Source: Salinispirillum marinum
GTDB taxonomy: Bacteria > Pseudomonadota > Gammaproteobacteria > Pseudomonadales > Natronospirillaceae
DNA: 64,000 bases
Reading direction: 5' to 3' (one strand)
NCBI RefSeq assembly: GCF_042651565.1
Contig: NZ_JBHSDF010000003.1
Of this stretch, positions 1-7,006 are shown piece after piece. The notes under the pieces are model-generated. The model was not told the DNA's origin, made no database searches, and was given only the letters and a program-made list of their open reading frames with translations. The position numbers and the translations under genes were made by a program. Position 1 is the first letter of the stretch. Each line of letters opens with the position of its first letter.

Positions 1-114
1 AATCGGCACCATCAGCGACAACAGGGAAGCACTGTTCGGCAAGCCGGGCACCATGGCCAACAATACGAAGGCCACCACCGCCAACAGTCCAATGGTAATT
101 TCACGACGATTCAT
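1..114 (-). CDS. Branched-chain amino acid ABC transporter permease, LivM-like (N-terminal fragment)
   Basis: Only the first 38 codons lie in the window and the frame stays open to base 1. The peptide starts MNRREITIGLLAVVAFV and forms one hydrophobic segment, as at the start of a LivM-type inner-membrane permease. Its ATG overlaps the TGA of the LivH-like gene (ATGA at 111-114), so the two are probably translationally coupled. LivM is assigned mainly from position: in this transporter family LivH is normally followed by LivM and then the two ATPases. The fragment alone is too short to prove it. Confidence 0.7.
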   Translation of the reverse strand, partial: MNRREITIGLLAVVAFVLLAMVPGLPNSASLLSLMVPI

Positions 115-977
115 GTGTTACGTCTCCCAAACAGCCCCTGCGGACGGAACAACAGGATGAGAATAAACAGCAGGTAAGCCGATGCCAGCGTTAAGCCAGG
201 ATCAATCAAACGCGCTACGATGGTTTCGGTGATACCCAACACCACAGCGGCCACGATGGCACCACGAATGTCACCCACGCCACCCATGATCACGATAATC
301 AACGCCTTCATGGTAAAGACGATACCAATGGACGCTTCAAAGGTAAGAAAGGTACTCAGCAACACACCACCAGCGGCGGCCACCGCGCCACCCAAGGCAA
401 AGGCGAAGGTCGACACCCGTTGCACGTCAATGGCGACTAAGCCCGCTGCCGTAGGGTCGACAGACACCGCACGAATGGCCATGCCACTGCGGGTGTAGTT
501 GATCCAGTACCACAGCGCACCGCAGATCAGTACCGCAATCAGGAATGCCGTTACACGGTTCAGACCGTAGCGGCTGCCGAAAATTTCCACGGCTGACGAC
601 TGAAACGAATAGTTAAAATAGGTGCCGCCAAACACGGCCAGGAAAATACCCACAAACACAAAGCTCAAACCAAAGGTCGTCAGGATACTGTCGACTTCCA
701 GCTGGCCTCGGTTTTTCGCCCGTTTTACCAAGGGCAGAAGCAGGTAACGGTAGATCAGCCAGTTCACCACGAAGGCACCGGGAACCACCAAAATAAGTGA
801 GACATAAGGGTTCAAACTGTGCGCAGTGACCACCCAGAAGGCGACAAATGCGCCCGCCACAAGCATCTCACCGCTGGCAAGGTTCATTATCCGAGCGACG
901 CCATACTGCAGGGACAACCCCATGGCCACAATGGCATAGACACCACCGAGGAGTAGCCCCGTGATAAGAATTTGCAT
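111..977 (-). CDS. Branched-chain amino acid-type ABC transporter permease, LivH family
   Basis: A 288-residue polytopic membrane protein. It opens with MQILITGLLLGGVYAIVAMG and has the family's GLSLQYGVARIMNLASGE stretch near the N-terminus; it ends in FRPQGLFGRR, the usual C-terminus of LivH/UrtB permeases. LivH forms the inner-membrane channel with LivM for amino acids or related compounds such as urea or amides. I start at the ATG at 977, where the family homology begins; the frame is open to a codon at 1028 but those 17 residues look non-native. The substrate-binding protein gene is 75 bases upstream, so the three genes form one transporter operon. The exact substrate cannot be read from sequence. 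Confidence 0.9.
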   Translation of the reverse strand: MQILITGLLLGGVYAIVAMGLSLQYGVARIMNLASGEMLVAGAFVAFWVVTAHSLNPYVSLILVVPGAFVVNWLIYRYLLLPLVKRAKNRGQLEVDSILTTFGLSFVFVGIFLAVFGGTYFNYSFQSSAVEIFGSRYGLNRVTAFLIAVLICGALWYWINYTRSGMAIRAVSVDPTAAGLVAIDVQRVSTFAFALGGAVAAAGGVLLSTFLTFEASIGIVFTMKALIIVIMGGVGDIRGAIVAAVVLGITETIVARLIDPGLTLASAYLLFILILLFRPQGLFGRRNT

Positions 978-1051
978 AATGTTACACCGAGAAGAGTTGG
1001 AGAGGCCCGAACCAAGGCGAACGATCACCTTGGTTCAGGGCTTTTACAGCC

Positions 1052-2272
1052 TTACCAGCTTGGGCTAGCGATCGGCTCAACCGCACCGGGCATGTTTTCA
1101 GCCGTGCCGCCAATACCGTAGAACTGACCGTTCTGCCACTGCCCTACTGTCCAGTAGTCTGTGATCTGCTGGTTTTCGAAGGTCCAAGTACCCATTACGG
1201 TGTCGAAGCTGTTGTCTTTGATGTACTGCGTGACCGCTTCACGATCCACCGAACCCACACCTTCAATGGCTTGCGCCAAAACTTCAAAGGAGGCATAGGT
1301 CACCGCACTGGCCCAGTAGTCTGGTGCCGTATTGGTCAGCGCACGGTGCGCTTCAGCATAGGCTTGGAACTTAGGGTCCGCAGGGTTAACACCACCAACA
1401 CCGAACACGCCGTTGATGGAATCACCGAAACGCGCCTGATAAGACGGGAACGGCGTAGCGACTGCGGTGTAGAAGGCATCAACCTCCATACCTTGAATTT
1501 GTGCTTGTTCGGTCAGCGCAAAGGTATCACCGGGGTAGGAGAACGCGACGAAGATGTCAGGATTAGCGGCAATGGCCGAATTGATGATCGGCGATACGTC
1601 TTGAATCGTCGGTGGGTAAGAGGTCGTATAGACCAGCTCAAAACCTTCCGCTTCAAACACACGACGTGCGGCCTGCGCCAACTCGATACCGAACGCATCA
1701 CCAACGTTAACCAGTGCAACCCGGTTACCAGCTTTACCTTCAGCACGTAGATCGGCCATTAATTGCGCCACACCTTCCGCCAATGGACTGGTTTTACCCA
1801 AGGTGAAAAAGACGCCAGGATAGCGCGCGGCTAAGGTATCCGTCTGGTCAGTGATCGCGCTCACGTTGATCATGGGGTAACCCAAGCGATCAAACAACGG
1901 TGCGGCCGCTAAGGACAAACCAGTGCTGTACGGGGCCAGAATAAAGTCGGCATCGTCGTTCGAGGCCAAACGCTGCACCGAGCGAATGGTTTCCGACGGG
2001 TCGGTGCGATCATCGTATTCGATGATTTCGATCGGACGGCGTGTGCCATCTCCCATCCGCAAACCACCATTGGCGTTCACTTCTTCTTGCCATAGGGCGA
2101 CATTGGGCCAGAAGGTAACGGCTGCACCACCGGCCAACGCACCGGTTTTCGGCGCTACCGCACCAATACGAATCGGGTCTGCGTTTTGCGCTACGGCACT
2201 GGTAGCACCAAGCGTCATTAAACCAGACAATGCTAAAACACCGAACGAGCGGAAAGATAAAGCGTTCTTCAT
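1052..2272 (-). CDS. ABC transporter substrate-binding protein, LivJ/amide-binding type
   Basis: A 406-residue periplasmic binding protein. The N-terminus is a clear signal peptide (MKNALSFRSFGVLALSGLM, then AVAQNADPIRIGAVAP with probable cleavage after AVAQ). The mature part has the type-I periplasmic fold signature: IRIGAVAPKTG, a WQEEVNANGG helix, IEIIEYDDRTDPSE and LAPYSTGLSLAAAP. It would capture an amino acid, amide or other small organic solute and hand it to the LivH/LivM permease encoded just downstream. The ATG at 2272 has GAGGA about eight bases upstream. Ligand identity is open; the family covers branched-chain amino acids, urea, short amides and aromatic acids. Confidence 0.9.
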   Translation of the reverse strand: MKNALSFRSFGVLALSGLMTLGATSAVAQNADPIRIGAVAPKTGALAGGAAVTFWPNVALWQEEVNANGGLRMGDGTRRPIEIIEYDDRTDPSETIRSVQRLASNDDADFILAPYSTGLSLAAAPLFDRLGYPMINVSAITDQTDTLAARYPGVFFTLGKTSPLAEGVAQLMADLRAEGKAGNRVALVNVGDAFGIELAQAARRVFEAEGFELVYTTSYPPTIQDVSPIINSAIAANPDIFVAFSYPGDTFALTEQAQIQGMEVDAFYTAVATPFPSYQARFGDSINGVFGVGGVNPADPKFQAYAEAHRALTNTAPDYWASAVTYASFEVLAQAIEGVGSVDREAVTQYIKDNSFDTVMGTWTFENQQITDYWTVGQWQNGQFYGIGGTAENMPGAVEPIASPSW

Positions 2273-2389
2273 GTTCGCGTCCTCATGTTATTGTTGTTGT
2301 ATACCGCGTACAGCATGACGCCATACGGTATTCGACGCCTAAAATTGGGGCTTTAGAGGCACAAAGTAAAATGAGTTTTGCGAAAACTA

Positions 2390-2409
2390 ATATATCGAAA
2401 ACGATATAT
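2390..2409. promoter_or_regulatory. Perfect inverted repeat ATATATCG-AAAA-CGATATAT, candidate operator
   Basis: Two perfect 8-base arms with a 4-base AAAA spacer lie about 118 bases upstream of the substrate-binding protein ATG. The symmetry and AT-rich form suit a dimeric regulator binding site for the transporter operon. I cannot name the regulator. It could instead be part of the terminator region behind the universal stress protein gene. Confidence 0.35.
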
Positions 2410-2412
2410 CTA

Positions 2413-2468
2413 TTTCCCGATTGCCGGGAAAAAGGGGATGACAGTGGAGCGCGTACGTCACCCCACTG
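2413..2468 (-). terminator. Putative terminator region of the universal stress protein gene
   Basis: Two inverted repeats follow the stop of the UspA gene in the minus direction: CAGTGG/CCACTG (2442-2468, 15-base loop) followed by a CCCCTTTTT run, then TTTCCCG/CGGGAAA (2413-2431, 5-base loop). The first hairpin plus T-run is the more terminator-like; the second has a shorter loop and is well formed but is followed by AT-rich rather than T-rich sequence. Confidence 0.45.
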
Positions 2469-2488
2469 AAGGGACGCTGCGTAAGCAA

Positions 2489-2962
2489 TTAATGCACAAC
2501 GGTTACCGGACAATTGGCGCGGTGCACCAAACGTTGGCTCACACTGCCCAGCATCATTTCTTTCACGCGCGACATGCCACGGCTGCCCACAATGATCAAC
2601 GGCTGCGCTTGATCTCGGGCATGCTTCAAAATAGCCTCTGCAGGATCTCCCGCTAACAATACATCAGTGGTGCGGTCACGCGCTGCAGCATCCAGGTTTG
2701 CGCGGGCCTCGGCAAACACTTTGGCCGCTGAGTCATCACGCAACTTGTTGAAGTTGTCCGGATTCAACAGCTTCAACTGCTCGGAAGACACCACATCGCC
2801 TAAAGGCCCAAGGATTTCCATTGCATCGGCCGGAAATGCATACAACAACTGCAAATCTACACCCATCCGGGTTGCCAATTCGGCCGCCAGGGCCAAGGCT
2901 TTATGTGAACCCGCTGAACCATCTACGGGAACCAAGATCACGCTTGTTTGTGTCGTTGTCAT
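2489..2962 (-). CDS. Universal stress protein, UspA family
   Basis: A 157-residue cytoplasmic protein with one Usp domain. It begins with the ILVPVDGS beta-strand and ends with the ATP-binding form of the family motif, IIVGSRGMSRVKEMMLGSVSQRLVHRANCPVTVV (the G-2x-G-9x-G-S pattern). It is therefore likely of the nucleotide-binding UspA subclass that supports stress and low-oxygen survival. The ATG at 2962 is preceded by AGGAG at seven bases, so I prefer it to the codon at 2983. It stands alone, divergent from the FN3 lipoprotein/prsK operon. An FNR/Anr-like half-conserved box lies about 75 bases upstream (3037-3050), which fits the known anaerobic control of many usp genes. Confidence 0.92.
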   Translation of the reverse strand: MTTTQTSVILVPVDGSAGSHKALALAAELATRMGVDLQLLYAFPADAMEILGPLGDVVSSEQLKLLNPDNFNKLRDDSAAKVFAEARANLDAAARDRTTDVLLAGDPAEAILKHARDQAQPLIIVGSRGMSRVKEMMLGSVSQRLVHRANCPVTVVH

Positions 2963-3036
2963 GGGTCGTCTCCTGTCGTTCAATTTATGACCATTGGGGT
3001 CACCTACTTAAGATAGCCCTCTGACCGACGACTGCT

Positions 3037-3050
3037 TTGATCTGGGTCAG
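3037..3050. promoter_or_regulatory. FNR/Anr-like box upstream of the usp gene
   Basis: TTGATCTGGGTCAG matches the FNR/Anr consensus TTGAT-N4-ATCAA at eight of ten defined positions. It sits between the divergent usp gene and the lipoprotein/prsK operon, about 75 bases from the usp ATG. A match by eye only; no promoter with correct spacing was established. Confidence 0.35.
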
Positions 3051-3125
3051 GAAAACGCCGGTTTTGATGCCATCGAACGCCTTTACACGCCTCGCTTACC
3101 AATCAGTCAGGTTCTAAATCAGGGC

Positions 3126-3153
3126 TTGTAAGCGCTTAAAAAGTGTCTATAGT
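3126..3153 (+). promoter_or_regulatory. Sigma-70-type promoter for the lipoprotein-prsK-prsR-prsT operon
   Basis: TTGTAA (3126-3131) and TATAGT (3148-3153) are separated by 16 bases, giving a predicted start near 3160, about 40 bases before the lipoprotein ATG. Both hexamers are close to consensus. Confidence 0.5.
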
Positions 3154-3200
3154 CTTTCCCGATGCGGCATTGACCGCTTAATGTCACTATGGAACTCGAC

Positions 3201-3563
3201 ATGAAAAACCTCGCCGCTTTATGCCTCATAAGCAGTGTTTTCCTGTTGGTGGGTTGCCAGCCGGAAGCCGCCAGCAATAGCAACGGTGGTAACACGGCAC
3301 AAGACAACAACATGACCATCAATCTGAGTTGGACCCCGCCTACGCACCGGATCAATGGCGAACCGCTCGGTGGCGGCCTTATGGGTTATGAAATTCGTTA
3401 CCGTGAAGTCGGTGCAGCCACCTTCCAGAGCATCACACTCGGCGAAAAGGAGCCCACGAGTTATCGCCTGACCAACATCCCCAAAGGTGAATATGAAGTG
3501 GAAATTGCGGCCTACGACACCGATGGCATCTACAGTACGTTCGTGAAGGCAACTCAAGAATAG
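3201..3563 (+). CDS. Small lipoprotein with fibronectin type III-like domain
   Basis: A 120-residue protein starting MKNLAALCLISSVFLLVGC, a lipoprotein signal with an LVGC lipobox. After a short Ser/Asn-rich linker there is one FN3-like domain: NLSWTPPTHRINGEPL, YEIRYREVG, TSYRLTNIPKGEYEVEIAAYDTDGIYS. Such domains bind proteins or sugars; no catalytic motif is present. It lies 10 bases before prsK and probably shares its promoter. I prefer the ATG at 3201 over the one at 3189 because it starts the signal peptide directly. The role is unknown. By location it may be an outer-membrane accessory or ligand sensor for the PrsK pathway, which is inference. Confidence 0.8.
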   Translation: MKNLAALCLISSVFLLVGCQPEAASNSNGGNTAQDNNMTINLSWTPPTHRINGEPLGGGLMGYEIRYREVGAATFQSITLGEKEPTSYRLTNIPKGEYEVEIAAYDTDGIYSTFVKATQE

Positions 3564-3573
3564 GCCGAGGCGT

Positions 3574-5622
3574 ATGGATTTTCACGCGGTTACGGCGTTT
3601 TCGTACGGCAGTGCGACCACACTTTCGTTCATTCTAACGATCTACCTTGCCTTTGCGGGCTGGCGTTCGACATGGCAACTCCCCCTGGCGGGTGCAGCGT
3701 TGCTGCAAACGCTTTGGCTGTTTGTCTTTACCGTTCAACTGACGCAAAACACGACGTCCACCGAGTGGACGCTGTCACTTGAAGGGCTGTATCTGTTGGC
3801 GTGGATATTGGCGTTATCCTACACCCTACGCAAACTGCGCCGCGAAGAATGGCCGTTTAAACTTACCTTGACGCCACTGGTCAGCCTTTTGGTGTATCTT
3901 TTTTGTCTGGCCGATATCTGGCTGGACCTAACTCATGGTCGCAGTACCATCGCCTTGAGTTTTGTGTTGCTGTCCATCATTGCACTGACCAGCCTTGAGC
4001 AACTGATCCGCAATACCCTAAGCAGTCGTTTTTTAAAATTACTGGGCGTAAGTCTCGGTATTGTGTTCATTTTCAATGTCGTACTTTACGCCCAAAACCT
4101 CCTTTTCAAAGAAATTGAGCTGGTATTGTGGCAAGCTCGGGCGGCCTTATTGATGGCGTCCAGTTTCTTGGTGGTGGGGGCCGGATTATTGTTTCGCAAC
4201 GCCGACACGCATAAAGGCAGCCTAGGCTTTTCTCGACCGGTAGCCTTTTACACCACGTCTCTTCTGCTCAGTTCTTTCGGCCTTATCCTGTTTGCCTTGG
4301 GTGGGTACTACGTGCAGTCTTGGGGCGGACTATGGGGCATTTACCTGCTAACCCTGTTGAAGTTTGGGTTTATTGTCATCCTGGCGGCACTTTTTCTTTC
4401 CAATCGCATGCGTACACGCATGCAGGTGTGGATCAGCAAGCACTTTTTTAACCACAAATACGACTATCGCCGCGAGTGGTTGAACGTCATCTATGCGCTG
4501 ACGGATGTGACCGATGCCAGTGAACTGTATCGCATTGCCTATCAGTCCATTGGGCGACCTTTCCAAGCCACGAACGGCGAGGTTCGCGTGCTCCGAGGCC
4601 AGCGTTACCAGCGTGTGTATGTGACGCCGGAATGGGCTACGAAAACGGCTCAACCGGTCGGTGTCGACGATGCTTTCGTTAGTATCATGGCCGATCACGA
4701 ATGGGTGTTTGCGCCGCGTGCCAAAGAAGGCCCACTGGCCGAGTACAACAGCCTGCTGCCACACTGGGTTACCCGGCACAACGACATCCAATTGATCGTA
4801 CCCTTAATTGCGCAACACCAACTGATTGGGTTCGTGATGCTGGGCAAACCGGGCATCGACACCGATTTAACGTGGGAAGATCTGGACATCCTAAAAACCA
4901 TGGGCCGGCAGCTTGCCAACCACATTCTTACCATGTCGCAAAAAGAACAATTAACCGAAGCCCGCCAGTTGGATACCTACAACAAACTCTCGGCATTCAT
5001 CATGCATGACTTGAACAACGTGGCAGCCCAGCTCACTTTGGTCAGCAATAATGCACCCCGCCATCGCGCCAAAGCAGCGTTCATTGATGACATGATCATG
5101 ACGGTGTCAAACGCCGCCACGCGCATGCAAAGGCTGATTCAAAAGTTCGGTCGCATCGAAGACACGGGCCTATCTCGCTTTTCTGTCGGTGCCGCACTGG
5201 CTTCCAGCATTGATGCCTGTGACCCCAACCCACCTCACCCCGTGTTGCATCTACGTGGCGCAGACCGAGATATACAAGCCGACCGAGATCGCTTTATACT
5301 AGCATTCAAACACCTATTGAAAAACGCTCAGGAGGCGACGCCACCGACCGGATTGGTCGACATCTATCTGGACACCACCAGCCCAACCAGTACGGTGATT
5401 ACTGTGCAGGATACAGGTTGTGGTATGAATGACGCGTTCATTCAGCAACGCCTGTTCAAGCCTTTTGAAACGACCAAAAAAGGGCAAGGCATGGGCATTG
5501 GGGTGTATTTAACCCGCTCATTTATCGAAGAACTGGGCGGCTCACTCGACGTTACCAGCACACCGGGGCAAGGTACGTCCTTTACCGCACGCCTTCCTCA
5601 CGTTATGGAGCAAGGGAACTGA
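3574..5622 (+). CDS. prsK: XrtA/PEP-CTERM system sensor histidine kinase PrsK
   Basis: A 682-residue membrane sensor kinase. About the first 280 residues hold some eight hydrophobic segments, followed by a GAF-like region (roughly 300-450) and a kinase core. The H-box is MHDLNNVAAQL with the phospho-accepting His near residue 478, then the N-box HLLKNAQEA, the G1 motif QDTGCGM and the G2 stretch GQGMGIGVYLTRS. Architecture and length match PrsK, the kinase found with exosortase A. It would phosphorylate PrsR, whose ATG follows its stop by one base. Gene order lipoprotein-prsK-prsR-prsT supports the call. The signal sensed by the membrane domain is unknown. Confidence 0.93.
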   Translation: MDFHAVTAFSYGSATTLSFILTIYLAFAGWRSTWQLPLAGAALLQTLWLFVFTVQLTQNTTSTEWTLSLEGLYLLAWILALSYTLRKLRREEWPFKLTLTPLVSLLVYLFCLADIWLDLTHGRSTIALSFVLLSIIALTSLEQLIRNTLSSRFLKLLGVSLGIVFIFNVVLYAQNLLFKEIELVLWQARAALLMASSFLVVGAGLLFRNADTHKGSLGFSRPVAFYTTSLLLSSFGLILFALGGYYVQSWGGLWGIYLLTLLKFGFIVILAALFLSNRMRTRMQVWISKHFFNHKYDYRREWLNVIYALTDVTDASELYRIAYQSIGRPFQATNGEVRVLRGQRYQRVYVTPEWATKTAQPVGVDDAFVSIMADHEWVFAPRAKEGPLAEYNSLLPHWVTRHNDIQLIVPLIAQHQLIGFVMLGKPGIDTDLTWEDLDILKTMGRQLANHILTMSQKEQLTEARQLDTYNKLSAFIMHDLNNVAAQLTLVSNNAPRHRAKAAFIDDMIMTVSNAATRMQRLIQKFGRIEDTGLSRFSVGAALASSIDACDPNPPHPVLHLRGADRDIQADRDRFILAFKHLLKNAQEATPPTGLVDIYLDTTSPTSTVITVQDTGCGMNDAFIQQRLFKPFETTKKGQGMGIGVYLTRSFIEELGGSLDVTSTPGQGTSFTARLPHVMEQGN

Positions 5623-5623
5623 A

Positions 5624-6991
5624 ATGGTCATGCAAGACAACGTTATTCTGATCATAGAGGACGATGAAGGGCTACGCAGCCAATTGCGCTGGCACTTTGA
5701 TGATGAGTCCACCACCATTCTCACGGTAGGCGACCGTGAATCAGCACTCGCTGCCGTGCGTCAACATGAACCCATGGTGGTTATTCAAGATTTAGGGCTA
5801 CCACCCGACCCGGAAGGCGTGAGCCAAGGCTTTCGCTGCATGTCGGAAATACTGTCCTTGGCCGGACATACCAAAATCATCGTATTAACCGGCAAGGGCG
5901 ACCGGGAAAATGCCTTGAAAGCCATTGAACTGGGCGCGTTCGATTTCTACACCAAGCCTGTTGATCCAATGCAGCTGGATCATGTGGTCAGCCGCGCCTT
6001 TCATGTTGCTGAACTGGAACTAGAAAACCGCCGTTTGCTGACGCCGCAAAACCCGACGGGTGGGTTAGTGACCGGGCACCCCGACATGCTGAAAGTGTGT
6101 CGTTTGGTGCAAAAAATAGCCCCCTCTGATGTCACCTGTACGTTTATTGGTGAAAGTGGCACCGGAAAAGAAGTGCTCGCCAATATGTTGCATCGCTTGA
6201 GTGAACGCAGCGAGCAGCCGTTTATTGCCATCAACTGCGCGGCCATTCCTGAAAACCTAATGGAAAGCGAGCTCTTTGGCTATGAAAAGGGGGCTTTCAC
6301 CGGGGCCGACAAGGCGCGCTCGGGCCTCATTGAAGCCGCCGCTGGTGGCACCCTGTTTCTCGATGAAATTGGCGACATGCCCCTGGCCTTGCAGGCCAAA
6401 CTATTGCGGTTTTTGCAGGAACGCACCATCGAGCGCGTTGGCGGACGTAAATCAACGCCCATTGATGTGCGCGTTACCTGTGCCACCAATAAGAACATTG
6501 AACAGATGGTCGCCGCCGGCACCTTTCGGGAAGACCTTTACTATCGTATCGCTGAAATGGTCATCGACATTCCCCCCCTGCGTGAACGGGATGGCGACAA
6601 GGCGGTTCTGGCTCGGCATTTCTTGGCCAAATACGCCGTAGACCGCTATGCCCGAGTGACCGGCTTCTCGCAAGATGCCGTCGCCGCCATTGAAGACTAC
6701 GACTGGCCCGGCAATGTGCGCGAAATGGAGAATAAAATCAAAAAGGCGGTGATCCTCACCGACGGTAAGGTCATCGAACGTGATGACCTAGGGCTAGACC
6801 CCGCCAGCAATACCATGCGTTTATTGAACTTGCGGGATGTTCGCCAAGAGGCCGAACGGAAGGCCATCATGCAGGCTTTATCGATATCCAACAACAACGT
6901 GAGCGCTGCCGCCAAAGCACTGGGCGTCACCCGGCCCACGCTGTATGACTTGCTCAAAAAATACCATATATCCGCCGACAATCCATCGTGA
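5624..6991 (+). CDS. prsR: PEP-CTERM-box response regulator PrsR (sigma-54 activator)
   Basis: A 455-residue NtrC-type regulator. The receiver domain (about 1-125) has acidic pocket residues IIEDDEG and the likely phosphorylated Asp56 in VVIQDLGLPP. The AAA+ domain has Walker A GESGTGKE (about residue 176), the sigma-54-contacting loop GAFTGAD (about 223) and LFLDEIGDM. The C-terminus is a Fis-type helix-turn-helix ending SAAAKALGVTRPTLYDLLKK. It is expected to activate sigma-54 promoters of PEP-CTERM protein genes once phosphorylated by PrsK. Two such promoters are visible here, at 9804 and 42585. The ATG at 5624 has AGGGA eight bases upstream; the third codon is also ATG. Confidence 0.95.
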   Translation: MVMQDNVILIIEDDEGLRSQLRWHFDDESTTILTVGDRESALAAVRQHEPMVVIQDLGLPPDPEGVSQGFRCMSEILSLAGHTKIIVLTGKGDRENALKAIELGAFDFYTKPVDPMQLDHVVSRAFHVAELELENRRLLTPQNPTGGLVTGHPDMLKVCRLVQKIAPSDVTCTFIGESGTGKEVLANMLHRLSERSEQPFIAINCAAIPENLMESELFGYEKGAFTGADKARSGLIEAAAGGTLFLDEIGDMPLALQAKLLRFLQERTIERVGGRKSTPIDVRVTCATNKNIEQMVAAGTFREDLYYRIAEMVIDIPPLRERDGDKAVLARHFLAKYAVDRYARVTGFSQDAVAAIEDYDWPGNVREMENKIKKAVILTDGKVIERDDLGLDPASNTMRLLNLRDVRQEAERKAIMQALSISNNNVSAAAKALGVTRPTLYDLLKKYHISADNPS

Positions 6992-7006
6992 ACGAGGGAA
7001 TGTAAC

